Source: Charina bottae (taxonomy: Eukaryota; Chordata; Lepidosauria; Squamata; Charinaidae). From it: a stretch of 64,000 bases of DNA. A program made the translations under genes and the position numbers. Shown here in pieces: positions 34,401-47,000 of the stretch (positions are counted from its first letter, which is position 1; each line of letters starts with the position of its first letter). The notes beneath the pieces are model-generated. The model saw only the letters and a program-made list of their open reading frames with translations, had not been told where the DNA came from and searched no databases. The stretch spans positions 175,560,774 to 175,624,773 of the forward strand of contig JALMGJ010000003.1 of the NCBI GenBank assembly GCA_023362775.1. Direction: 5' to 3'.

Positions 34401-37400
34401 GGTACCACAGATCATCTCTTAAAATTACTATTACTGTTTATAAACATGACTCTTAACATTTTGATTCTTTTATAGGTGACCAACAAGATTCTGAAACGAT
34501 ATGAAGGACTACTCTGGAAGGTGCCTAGCTTTCCCCTACCCCACTTTTTTTTTTAATGTTCAAGCTTTATTCTAAGCCTTTAATATCATAGCTTTATTTT
34601 AAGCTGAGACAGAGCCAATAGATTTTCTATGTTAAATGTCAAAATAAAGGTAGAATATTTATCATCAATAACTTGGGCAAAACTGCCTTTGCTAAGGCAG
34701 TGCCTTTTAAGAGCAGACATAGATGTAGAGCAGCCTCAGAGGTTAAATTATCCAGTATGAGTTCTTGTTTTTAATTTACATTATTTCTTTCCACTTTGTT
34801 ATTTATAATTACATTTGCATCTCATCTGTCCTCAAGAAGTACAAAGTTTCTGTTCAATTTATTCTTTTAATGTTCTTGTAAAGTAGATGATACAGGGAGA
34901 TAGCAACTAGCCTAAATTCACCCAATGAGTTTTGTGATTGAATCCCCGCTTGAATCTGGATTTTCCTTACTCCCAGTCCAGTGTCTTAATAACTACGCCA
35001 CATTGGCTCTCATATCTCATTTAACACCCCAGTGACAGGGAACAAAGGAAAGTGGGACCCAACTAAACATCTGACTACTCTGCTGACTACAAGCAAGTTT
35101 GGACTAGGCTGCTGCAATTAATTACGCATCACCAGTTAAAGCAATTGTATGTAATACACACAGCTTGAAACTTTGCTGCTTCCTTGATTTTATATTGGAG
35201 GAAAAATGGAACTTGTTACTGTTCCAGAAGCTTCTGTCCTACTGTCAACTTTGTGGCTATAAGAGCCAAGTGGCAGTGGAGTTAGATGTTAGCATTTGCT
35301 ATCAAAAACTTCTAAAAGGCAGCATACTTTTCATTGAAATATTTGAAAATATTTGAAAACTAGAACATTGCCCTGACAAAAAGGGCACAGGACGCCATGG
35401 GCTGGCAGATCATTAATTGCAGCAGCTTGAGAAGCTCCAAATGAATAACTTGCTCCTCTACGGCTGGAGAAGCAAAATATAGCTCAGGAGCAGATCATTC
35501 CATTCTAGTTTTGCCTGCCTTTAAAGATTTTAGACGGATTTGAACCCTAGCGCTGCCTTTCATCCCTGGTAGTTCCCTCTTGTTTCAAAGGACTTTTCCC
35601 GAGTTAAAATAATTTCTCTAAAATTGTAAGTAGGATAAGCATTATACACATAGCATTGTCAGTCATTGTACAATTGGAACCAAAGACTTTATTCCTTAAG
35701 AAAAAAGCTTGCTGCTTAATTACTCAGTTTTACTTCTGTAGATCCCAGAAGTCTGTGTTGCCTCCTTAGTTTGACTACAGTTAACTTTGCAAGTAAGCAA
35801 GTGGTTGCAAAATTTCCGTCCTTTGAGAAAATGTAAATCAGTTAGTGATGTACTTGCCTGACAGGTATGATCTTACTTAGCATTTCTTATTGTCTCTTAT
35901 AATTAAACAGTATAACAGGCTTTGATTACTGCAGACAATACTGACTATGAGAAATAGATAATTTTCTGTTGATTTTCAAAATTATTTTTTAAAGAGTTCA
36001 AGATTTTTTGGATGGAAGCCATATTGGGTGGTACTGGAACATGGCGTCCTCTCTTGGTATCAAAAACAGTAAGTGTAAAACTTCATCTCAGTGGCTGGAA
36101 TACTGAAAATTATTGTGATCAACTACTTATTCCCTTCCCCCCATTTTTTTTCCTTTGGAAGGGCTGATAATGGAAACAGTAATCACCGTCAAGGATGCAA
36201 GCACTTAACACAAGCCATTTGCACAGTAAGCAAACTTAGAAATACATTTTTTTATGTGTGAATAAAATGGATTAGTGTTGTAGATTTAGGTCAGGTCAGG
36301 TTCAAATAGTCAAGCTATATATGCAGAGTAAATTAATTTTTAGCCAGAGCTACCTTCCAGGTATGTTATGTTCTGATCTTTGGTTTTACAGTATTATTAC
36401 TTTTATTTGTGATCAACTTAAACTTTATAAGAAAATGTAGAATGTAAATGTTTACATATTTGAGAATAATTTTTCATAGACTACAGCTTTCTGCATAAGT
36501 GATGTTACAGGTTGATGATGCTGTTGTTGTACATGTCTATATGAATAATAACCTGGTAATGAAAATTATGATTTCCAGTTTTATAACAGTCATAAAGTTT
36601 TAAAAAACATTAGAACATAAATGTACATTTTAGAATTTATTTATACTTTGTCAAGTCAAAAGTTGAGCTAAAGCCTGGAGTACAGTTGCAGAATGTTGAG
36701 GCTGGAGCACAGGTTTTGCAAACGGTGTAGTCAAATGAGAACTGTATTTGTGTGTTCAGTGCTGTGGCCTGTACAGTATGCAGGTAGCATATTAGCCTGC
36801 TTTTTATTGCTTTCTGCTTTTGCAAGTTATGAGGAGGGAACAATGGAAGCATTTGCTTCTGGCCACTGGAAACTGTATGTATCATCTCCTGACTTTATAA
36901 ATACACCAGACATTCCCCATGTATTTTCAAGTCAACCTTTGCAGTTACACTTTACTAAAAATATTTTTTTTAAAAGTTCAAATTACCAGGAGCCTGAATA
37001 TCCAATTCCAATATTGTGTGTTCTGTAATCCTCCCTCCCCTGCGGGCACACACCCACACCTGTGGAGTTTGTGTTGAATTGTACTCACAACCCTAAATAA
37101 ACATCATTTGGTTCACCTAATACAGCCTTTCCCTGGGTAGAGTTCTGGAGTTTGTGTTCACAATGTATCTGGTGGGTGGAAGGGAAGGGCTGAACTAGAG
37201 TTTCTGGTTGCTGACTTTTTAGTTCAGGGGAGATCGGCCTTTTAATATTTTAAAATATTGCCAATTTTTATTTCATATTTTTCCAAAGAGAAATTTTTAC
37301 TACGGACAATCAAGTGGGAAATAAATTGAAATTACATTTTGTTTCTATAAAACTTCATTTTTGTTTTATACTCTGGTCACTTTCTTTTTATTTGAAGAAA

Positions 37401-38104
37401 AGCAACTACACAGACAATCTAGGCATGTTGAAACAAAGCTGAACTTAACTATAGTGTTTTCTTAATTGTTCAGGAAATTTCTTTTGCAACTTTTGCGAAT
37501 CTAAGTGTGTGATGCATTTATTCAGTCTATATATCTGCTCTCTGGTTTTTACTGAAGGTAAAAAATGCAGATGGCTGCCTCTTCTCCATCAAGTGCTTTG
37601 ATAATACAATTCACAGTTTTAAAGTTCCTAAGGCCAGTCAACAGTCAAGAGAGGTAAATGTTTCTTTAACTAATTCTAGTTAACTTGTAGAATAAAGTGT
37701 TACTCCCTTGAATATGTATTCAATTTTTTGATTCACCAAGTAAAACCTGTAATTAAGAAATACCCTAAGATATGCTGGCCACATGATGTTAGCATTTTTT
37801 CCCTGTTTTAAGACTAGTATCTCAGAATTTAGGCTTTCATAAAAACAAACCAATCTTCAACAACTCAAATCTCATCACAATACTTTTGTCACAACTGTCT
37901 GATGTTTTGTATTCACACTTCGTTGCCTGTGGATGGGTGTGGATAAGAACCATCATGGTTTATATTCTGTAGATGTCAAGGATACTTAACTTGTAGCCCC
38001 AGAGTTGAACTGAATTTAAGTCTTAGATGAGCCTCCAAAGCCCTTCTAAAAGTTGCTTCTGAAATCTTAAGTGAGAGAAAGAATGAATGAATGAATGAAT
38101 GAAT

Positions 38105-38135
<31 letters not shown>

Positions 38136-41013
38136 TAAAAAAATCATTGAGCAAAAAATTTAATTCAAAACCAGTCTTTGTCCTGAGAGTGTCCACATCT
38201 TGGAGTGAGGCTTTTGGCACATGCTCAGAGATCAGTTGTGACCTTCAGTCTATAAAAGATTTCATGTCACAGGTATAGGTTCTAACTAAACTGATTTCTT
38301 GTGTCACACTTTATTTCAGAACTGGATACATGCAATAGAAGACCATTCAGCATACAGCACACACTACTGTACTCAAGAGCAACAAAGTGATGATGAGGAA
38401 GAAGATGATGCAAAATCCATTGCAGATTTACAAGACTCGCTAAAAGTAAGTAAGAAGAAGCTTTTTTATTTCAATTCTTACTAGCACCAAGCAACCTAGT
38501 CAGGGCAAAAGACTGTAAGAGCTATTGTCCAAAACATTTGATAAGCACCAGGTTTGCCTACTCTGACAATGTATAGAATTCTGGATTTCTTCACATGAAA
38601 TACCAGCATAATGTACTAATAGAACATAATGCACGTAGATAGAACAGCAAATCCAGTTAAGGGCAAAATAGCTTTATAATAATGAGTTTTCAAGTCCTAA
38701 GTAAGTTGTTCAGATGTGGATGTATTATTAGCTGTAGTTTGGAAAAGCTTATAATGTTTTGAGTGTTATCTCTGAATTGATACTCTAGTTTAATACAGTA
38801 GAATCTTCAAACCGGTGCTTTGAAGAGAAGATTGGATGTAGGGAAATTTCTGGACATAATTCTTCAACATTATACTCTGGCTTCTTAAGGGCTTGGCTTC
38901 AGCTTTAAGACTGTGGTTTTTAATATATGGTTGTGCTGTCCATCAGAACATATCAGGTATTTAGGAGGACATTTTCAGTGGCAGTGCCAGATTCTGGAAT
39001 TTCTTCCCTTGTGTGAGGTTTCGTCCACTTACCTGGCAACCGGCCGACATGCCGGACTCCGAACCGGAAGAGGAGCCAATCACAGGAGGCAGCAGTCTCG
39101 GTGCGAAATTGACTGGGGACCCGGAAACGCTGATTGGCCGAGGCTCTGAAAGAAATAAGCCTCCGCCAATCAGCGCACGCCAAAGGAGAGCAGAAAGGCG
39201 GGCTGAGCAACGTGAAGCCCGATTGGCCCCTGCTCTCCCAAGGCGCGAAAAACGGAATAAAAAGCCGGCGCAACTTACCTCAGGTGCTGGAGACAACTGT
39301 TCTAACCGCTCTAACAGTTCTGCGCTGAAGGCTCTAAACTCCGTGCCGGACCCTGCTACCGAGCCGAGCCTCACAGCCACTCCGAACCTCACTCTAGAAC
39401 CCTGCCTTACCAGAGTCCCGGAACCTGTGAACGAGCCTAACCTTGTTACCACGCCGGACCCGGATTCCACGCCTTGCCCCGCCACTGCGCCAAGCCTCGG
39501 AACCAAGCCTTACCTTGTTTCTGTGCCAAGCCTCGGACCTGAACCTTGTCCGCTTGCCGCGCCTCCGTCCTTGTTACCTGTGGAAGAAAGCAGCGTTGGG
39601 GTAAGCACCACCACCTTGCCTGCTTCCCTCCTGACTGCCCGAGCCACCGACTCTCCGTTGCTTACCGCTCCAAAGCCAGCAGACGCCGGCCACCAGTGGG
39701 CGGCCTTTGTCAGGCCCCGGTCTACCCAGACTCCCAACAGCCCCGATCAGCAGTCAAGCCTACCTGACGCCGGTCACCAGTGGGTTGCTTTTGTCGGGCC
39801 CCGGTCTACCCAGACTCCAACCAGCCCAGATACGCAGTCAAGCCTAGCTGACGCCGGCCACCAGTGGGTCGCCTTCGTCAGGCCCCGGTCTACCCAGACT
39901 ACCACCAGCACAGCCAACTCCACGCCCGCTGACACCTTGCCTGTCACCTCTGTTTCGCCGCCGGTTGCAGACTCTGCTACAGGGCCCGTCCCCTCTCGGC
40001 TCCTTCCTGCCTGGCCAGGAGTATTGCCCGATCCCGCTGCTATCCAACCTGTAGAAGAAGAAGAGGACTGTGTAAACTGGGTGGCTTGTGTATCTTGTAA
40101 ATAAAGTTGTTTCAATAACGCTTCCGTGTGTAGTCCAAAAGTTCTTCAAGTCTTATTTGGCTAAAAAGCTAAACTATATACAGGTAGTCTTTGGTTAACA
40201 ACAGTAATTGGGACCAGGAACTCTGTCCCTAAGCGATGCAGTCATAAAGCACAATATCACATGACCAACTTACGACAGCAGTTCCAGTTGCAGTCGTTAA
40301 GTGAATCCCATGCGGTCGTTAAGCGTGACATCACATGATCGCCATTTGCGATCTCCTGCCAGCTTCCCCATTGACTTTGCTTGTCAGAAGCCAGCAGGGA
40401 AGGTCGCAAATGGTGATTACGTGACCAAGGGACACTGCAAGTGTCGTAATTTCTAGCCAGTTGCCAAGCGCCTGAATCGCAATCACATGACCGCAGGGAT
40501 ACTGCAACAGCCACAACTTCAAGAACTGGCTGTAAGTCTCCTCATTCAGCGCCATCATAACTCTGAACGGTCGCTGAACAATGGTCATTAACCGAGGACT
40601 ACCTTACCAGAAACTGGCTCAGAATTACTAAACATTTCCTCAAAATACTTGGTTTGAAATTTTCTTATTCTTAATAAAATTACTTGCCTTCTGTTATTTT
40701 TATTTGTTCTTGGTAGCAAGCACGGTTCCCTGCATTCACTGTTTGATATGTACAGCTAAAAATAAAGTGAAGAATGCAGCTTGAAATGAAAGCATGATTA
40801 TTATTAGTTAATCCCATTTATCTCATATTTAGGCTTGTAAGGGAACAGATTCAGGTGCATTGCAAAGGGGATGGGATTGTTAACATTGTAGAAATATCTT
40901 TCTCTTTCAAAACGGGGAATATTTTTTTTAAAAAGCTGTATTGGTTCAAGTTTTACAGTAGCAAGAAAATGAAAGCTGAGGCTGTAAGAGATGAGCATCA
41001 TGTGCACTGTCGC

Positions 41014-41062
<49 letters not shown>

Positions 41063-44000
41063 ATTTAAAAATTTAAGAAAGAAGATAAAAACTAATAGAA
41101 ACTAATATAGAGTAAGGAAAAAGGAAAAAATCAAAGAGCTAAAAGTGCAAAGCAAAGAAAAAAAGATACAAAGAAGTAGCTTCTGATCTTCTTTACAGCA
41201 GTTACAAGTACAATTATAAATTTACCTCTTGCTCTATAGTTACAACATAGCTCTCTTTTTTCTATAATGTATTCTTTCTAATCATTAAAACCATAAGTCA
41301 TAAGTTCATTTTTTTCTGTTTCACACAAAAAGTCTATAAGGGGTTTCCAGTCAGGCACTCTTGCATATTTTTCATGATTTATCCATGCATCCATCATTTT
41401 CTTTCATCTTTCAGGCTCAAATCTAGGCCGGGGATGATTAGGTAAACGTTAAAAAGGAGAGTACAACACCCCCACCAACACAGGCAGGACAAGCCAGGGT
41501 ATATAAACAGAGAGCAAGTTCCACTCCCTTTTCGCACTGAAGATGTTGCCTAGCCTGGCAATGAAACGTCTGCAAGAAAACAAGGCTCAGAGAGCACCAT
41601 GGACTCCATTAGTTAAACTGTTTCATAAAGTACATTAAAACCAACAATTACAAAAATAACCCACAATGCCTGAGGTAACCATAGAGACAATGAACATAAG
41701 TAGATGTGATACTCTCTTTATAAACCAATATAATTAGGATGCCATTTACATTAATGGTTTTAGCATTCAGTAGAAAAGAAGACAGGAGGGTACCACAGTT
41801 AATTTTTTTTTTGCTACTTTTAGCCAGGAGAGGGAGCTCGTATCTCCTACTTAAATGCCTCTTGTTGCTTGAACTGTAATAAAGTTGTTCATTATCATGC
41901 TCTAATGTGTAATTAGCTTATTCCATGCCAGAATCTATCATCAACAGCTCTTTGGCGAATAGCCACTATCTAATAATATGTTACTGTCTGCATTGTGTTG
42001 CACATTTTGTTTCTCTTGATCTCTCTGTTCTCTGTCATGCTATCCATATACCACAAAAGTGCATTCTAACTAAAAAAAAACTGTACAGAAATTTTATGAA
42101 ATATTCTGAAAGAAAAAAAATCCCTAGGATTATTCCTAGGAATAGTTTCGTTTTGACCATTCCAACCCTAATATTTTCTAGACTCTTAAGAATTATTCTT
42201 ATATTAATATACACAGGCTTTGCAAAAATGAATAGCAAAACTGAGGAATTACCTTTTGTTCGTTCTGTCATTATCTCTCCTTGGATTCCTGCAGAATCTG
42301 TGGGAAACTTCTTCATTCTCTCTTTCCTACTTCCTGTATGCAGCTTTGTCCATGAATTTAATCAGCTCAGGATAATTGTGTCCTTTTTCTTTTTTCTTTT
42401 TTCGTAATAAATCTTATTAAATTTAAGAAGAAAAGTAAAAACTACAAAAAAGGGGGGAAAACTACAAAAAGTGCAAAAATACATTTTTTTTTCAATTTTA
42501 CAAAAAGATGTGGCTTCCAACTTTAAACAGCAAGGATATACAGCAATTTCAACTATCAATCTCGTACTCTATATTAAACCTAAAACAACACTATTTCTAT
42601 AAATCAATCCACTTTAACACTTAATAAAAATCACTAAGTACAGTTACTCCTCCCCCTTTTATTAAAATAAAAAGAGCAAATTTCAAATAAACCTTAACCC
42701 TCTTTCTCCCCTCCAAAAAATAAAACATATATAATTAATCCATTCCTACCACTATTCTATATGTTTCTGTCTATTATAATAAGAATCAAGTTAAAAAGCT
42801 TAAGTTGTCTACTGTTAAATACTACAACAGTTTTAATGATAATAACCTAACAAACATTCTTTAACCCTAATACATCAGTTTTAGTAACTTTAATCTTAAT
42901 AAACCCATAAAAAACCAATTCAAGACATTAAAACCAAATCTTGAAAGGCAAATAACATCAGTCAAATCCTTAAAGCAAACCCGACAAAAAAATTTCAACC
43001 CTTATCCCACTTCATAATAAACCAAAGCAGTTACATATCTCCACAGTATGCTCAGAACTTCCCTTTTAGAAAAATCAGCCAGCCCAACTGCCCCCTGAGC
43101 CCTCAAAGATTTCAGGTTCTTTTCCTGGCATTCCACCAGGAGATCAATTGCTTGCAGGTCACTCTCTCCCTTGGTTTTCTCCAAGTCCTTTGTGTAATTC
43201 TCCTCCAGCATCTCACTAATAATTCCACTCTCAGTCTTGGAAAAGTCATTTCTATCACTCTTAAATTCTTCAATTTCATCTACCACATCCCCAACTTGGA
43301 AGACACATTTTAGATCTTACAATATCCTGGATGATTTGCATAAAAGCACAATAAAAATCGGAGGAAATCTGCTTGAAATCCTGGTGAAGTTCAGAAAAGA
43401 TCTGTTTGAAATCCTCCATTTCTCACGCTCTCAAGGGAAAGTGAACAGGAAACTTGAAAGCTCAGATCAGCTGATTCAACATGTAGGAAAATGCTGATAT
43501 CTTCAAATTTAACACAAAAATACTACCAGGAAGGCAATTTTTTAGTCTCGATCTTAATTTCCTTTAGAAGGAAAACGAATTCCAAAACTTAAAAAAAAAA
43601 GTTTTTTTTATTAAGAAGTAATCCCAGAAATAACGTTAGGCACCAAGAGAACCAGCTTCTCCTTGTTGTAGAAAGCCTCTCTTATACTTTAAAAAAATAC
43701 AAATTGGTGATTAAGAAGTGGGGTGGCTGGACTTAGTGTCCCTTTAAGGCTACAGCATGGCTCGGAAAATGGTGAAATCCCGCGCCTCCCAGCTGACCTT
43801 ACCAGGCGAATGCGAAGCTCTATTTGCAATCTTCTGGCTACAATCAGCCTTTCAGAGGACAGATGGGTGATTCCTGGAATTCTTCTTGATCCAGAGAACG
43901 TTTTCAGGCTTCAGGAAGACCGGCCTGAGCCTGAAAAATCCACCACTTTGTCAGTTTCACCCACCAAACTAGCGAGTGCAGCCGTTCAGTCCGCCATTCC

Positions 44001-47000
44001 CACCGGAAGCCAATTGTGTCCTTTTTCTTAAATGGGAAGAAGTGTGTTGGTACTGTATAACTAGTAGTGACAACTTTCAGGAAAAAAACTGTATGGTGGT
44101 TCTCTCATGGTATAGAGAAGGTTGAGGTCATTTGTCTGAAAGGTTGGAGAACAGAGGCAGTGCTGACCTCCTAACTCATATTTTCTACTTCTGTCAAGCA
44201 ATGCAGACATGCTTGGTTGAGTGGAACGTTTGATAAATGAAAGCTGTTGCATATGCTGAGCTTGCACTACTCCTAGCAATAAAATGTAACACAAAGTTGC
44301 ATGTATTATCTATTCTCTAGTAATGAGTATTTGGTCAGAGATAGAGCTGACTTTTTTAATGTGCATACTAGATCTTTTGGAATGGGACAGCTATAACAAA
44401 TCATCATCATCATCTGAACATAATTTTGATGGTGACTTGGTATTACAGCCATGTCACCTTGAAACTGTTGTACTTCTGGGAAATTAAAAGACATATTTCC
44501 ATGAGTAGAGAACATTTGTTCAAAAATTAAGACCATGTGTAAATTTTACTGCCTGAAAAGAATGTTTTCTGTATCACTTTGCTGCCCTCTAGTGGTCATT
44601 GGAGCTATGCAATTCCAATATGGTATGTCTAAAATAGCCAAAGTAGAAGAAATGGTAGCCTCATTTTGGCATTCTATTAGTCAGATCACTTAGCACTTGA
44701 GCTGCGGTGTGACTTGTGTAATTCTAATGATACTGTTTCTGCAGACATCCACACATTCAGTGCAGACATCTGTAGCAGGAAAGCCTTCATGCATACAGTT
44801 ATATGCACAAAAGCTTTTTTCTTCAAGACACCAGCACCCAACATGCTGAGGTCTCTAAGATGCCATCAACTTTTGGATGATGTTGGCAGATAATACAGTG
44901 CCTAAACAAGGCTACTGGAGAACAGTGATCAAAAATCCTGACTCTTCAAGGTGAAGATAGCAATTATAAAAAAAGTAGCCAAGGTGGGATACAATTCAGG
45001 ATTGAAGCATGAGGAAAAGGATAATCCCTAATTGCTATTTGCCCATTAATTAAAATTTAAAGTCTTCAGTGTGTTTCCTGGTTTGGCAGGAGTTTATTAT
45101 AATGCATGCCATTTTGAGTAGCTCCCTCTGCTTCTGGAACTCCCCCCCCCCCGCCGCCACATTCATTATTTATTATGATTATGTGAAGCTTTTATGTAAT
45201 ATGCTAAATACTTTTTTTCTTCCCTCTCCAGATTGCACAGTCTTGCCAACAACGACTAGATAAAGAAATTTCCAGCTATCAATCTATGATTAAGTCATCT
45301 GATAATCCCCAAGGTAACTTTTGTAATCAATAGGCAACTACATGGGTTATTTGAAACATATTTAAATCCAATTGGCATAAACAACCTTAGCTTGTTAGTC
45401 GATAAACACAAGTCACTACTCTTCCGTCTGCCAAAATGTCTGAATTAGGCTATAGTAATTGGTAAACAGTTAATGATGATTTTGTATAGCTGTTTTCTTC
45501 TTTAGTCTCCTAATCAGTAGTATAAGGTAGTATAAGTAACATTTTTCATACAGTTTCATAATCACATTGACATGTCATACCAAGCTATAAAATAAAGCCC
45601 AAAATAGCATTATCAGATTTACAGGCCTTGCCTATAATTAAGTACAGCTAACTAATAGTTTGTTGACCATGTCATATAAGTTAGGGCAGGGCTTTCCAAA
45701 GTGCCGCCGCTGGCGACACGCCAGTGGCGACGGCGCAGGGGGGCGTGCGGCGGCGCGCGCACATGGTGGCAGTGCGGGGGGCGTGCGGCGGCACACGCGC
45801 ACGGTGGTAGCAGCGGGGGGCGTGCGGCGGCGCGTGTGTGCATGGCGGCCGCCGTGCATGCACGCACCGCCGCTTCTGGGTGGTGTGGCGACACACTTTT
45901 GTGTCGCGACACACAGTTTGGAAAGCTCTGAGTTAGGGACTACATGTTCCAAGAATAACAAACCAGAGAAAAATCATTGTTTAGAGCAAGCCAGAATTCA
46001 TGGTTCACAACACACGAGCCAATCATAATTTGTTAACCACACCTACTAACAGGAAGTACAGGTGGACACAATTGTTCTCATTCATAAGGCTGTGCAGTAC
46101 TTTCAAAAGAGGTTCTTTATAAACCATGAAAGTGCACATGAAGCACCTTTTCCCCCAAATTGTTAAAGTAGTTGTGTTGTTTGCAAGGCTCACAGTGGAG
46201 ACAGCTGGGAGAAGCTTCTGGAGGAGTTGTTCATAAATGTTCCTGCAGGTGGCAAAATGCCTTTTTCAAATGCTATGCACAACTATGCTAATTTGGCTTA
46301 GTGTGACATACAAACTGACCCAATACGGGAATGTTTGTTACTGCTACTACCCAGGAGGATCCTACGCTTTCCACTTAGAAAGGGCAGAATAGATAGATTT
46401 GCTTGAATATTCTACAATATTCTAGAGCCGGAAGGTGGTTTCAGGGAAATAATATTGCTGAATCTCACACTGTTCCAGTTTTAGTTTACTGTGAGGATTT
46501 GAATTGTAAACTCTTAAAAATATTATCTAATATATTGTAGAAAGAAGAGGTTCACTGAGAACATAAGCTTCAAATATCATATTATTAAAAGACTCCACTT
46601 GCCAAAGACCCAAGATTTTTGCATTGCTCATAGAATAGAACATTGTATGAAAATAATGATTCCACCTGATATAGCTATTCATGTCTCAAGGCTTCTAAAA
46701 TGTGCAACAAAATGGAATTAGATGTGTCTCCTTGCTGTCTGTTTATCTCATGCATACCCAATTTATCATTTAATAAATGAGATAAATAAGATGTATCTAG
46801 GAGAACCTTGGTGACATGAATAACAAAAATGTGGCTTCTTTAGCATGGATTGTACCCAAAGGAATCTAAATTCAAGATACAAATAAATGGAAAACTTGAT
46901 TCCCAAGTGTCAGAGCTGAAATGGATTTAGAGGTTCAGTAATTCCTGTTTGAAACTGATACTTCTATTGTATCAGTTAAGGTTTTCATAGATATAATTGA

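Noticed and set aside
41925..42407. 160-codon ORF at 41925-42407
   Set aside because: Begins in unique AT-rich intron and runs into the L1 TSD/tail; composition and lack of any motif suggest chance.
45652..46028. Several ORFs in the CpG-rich block at 45687-45930
   Set aside because: Entirely within MITE copy 5, which is a TSD-flanked non-coding element.
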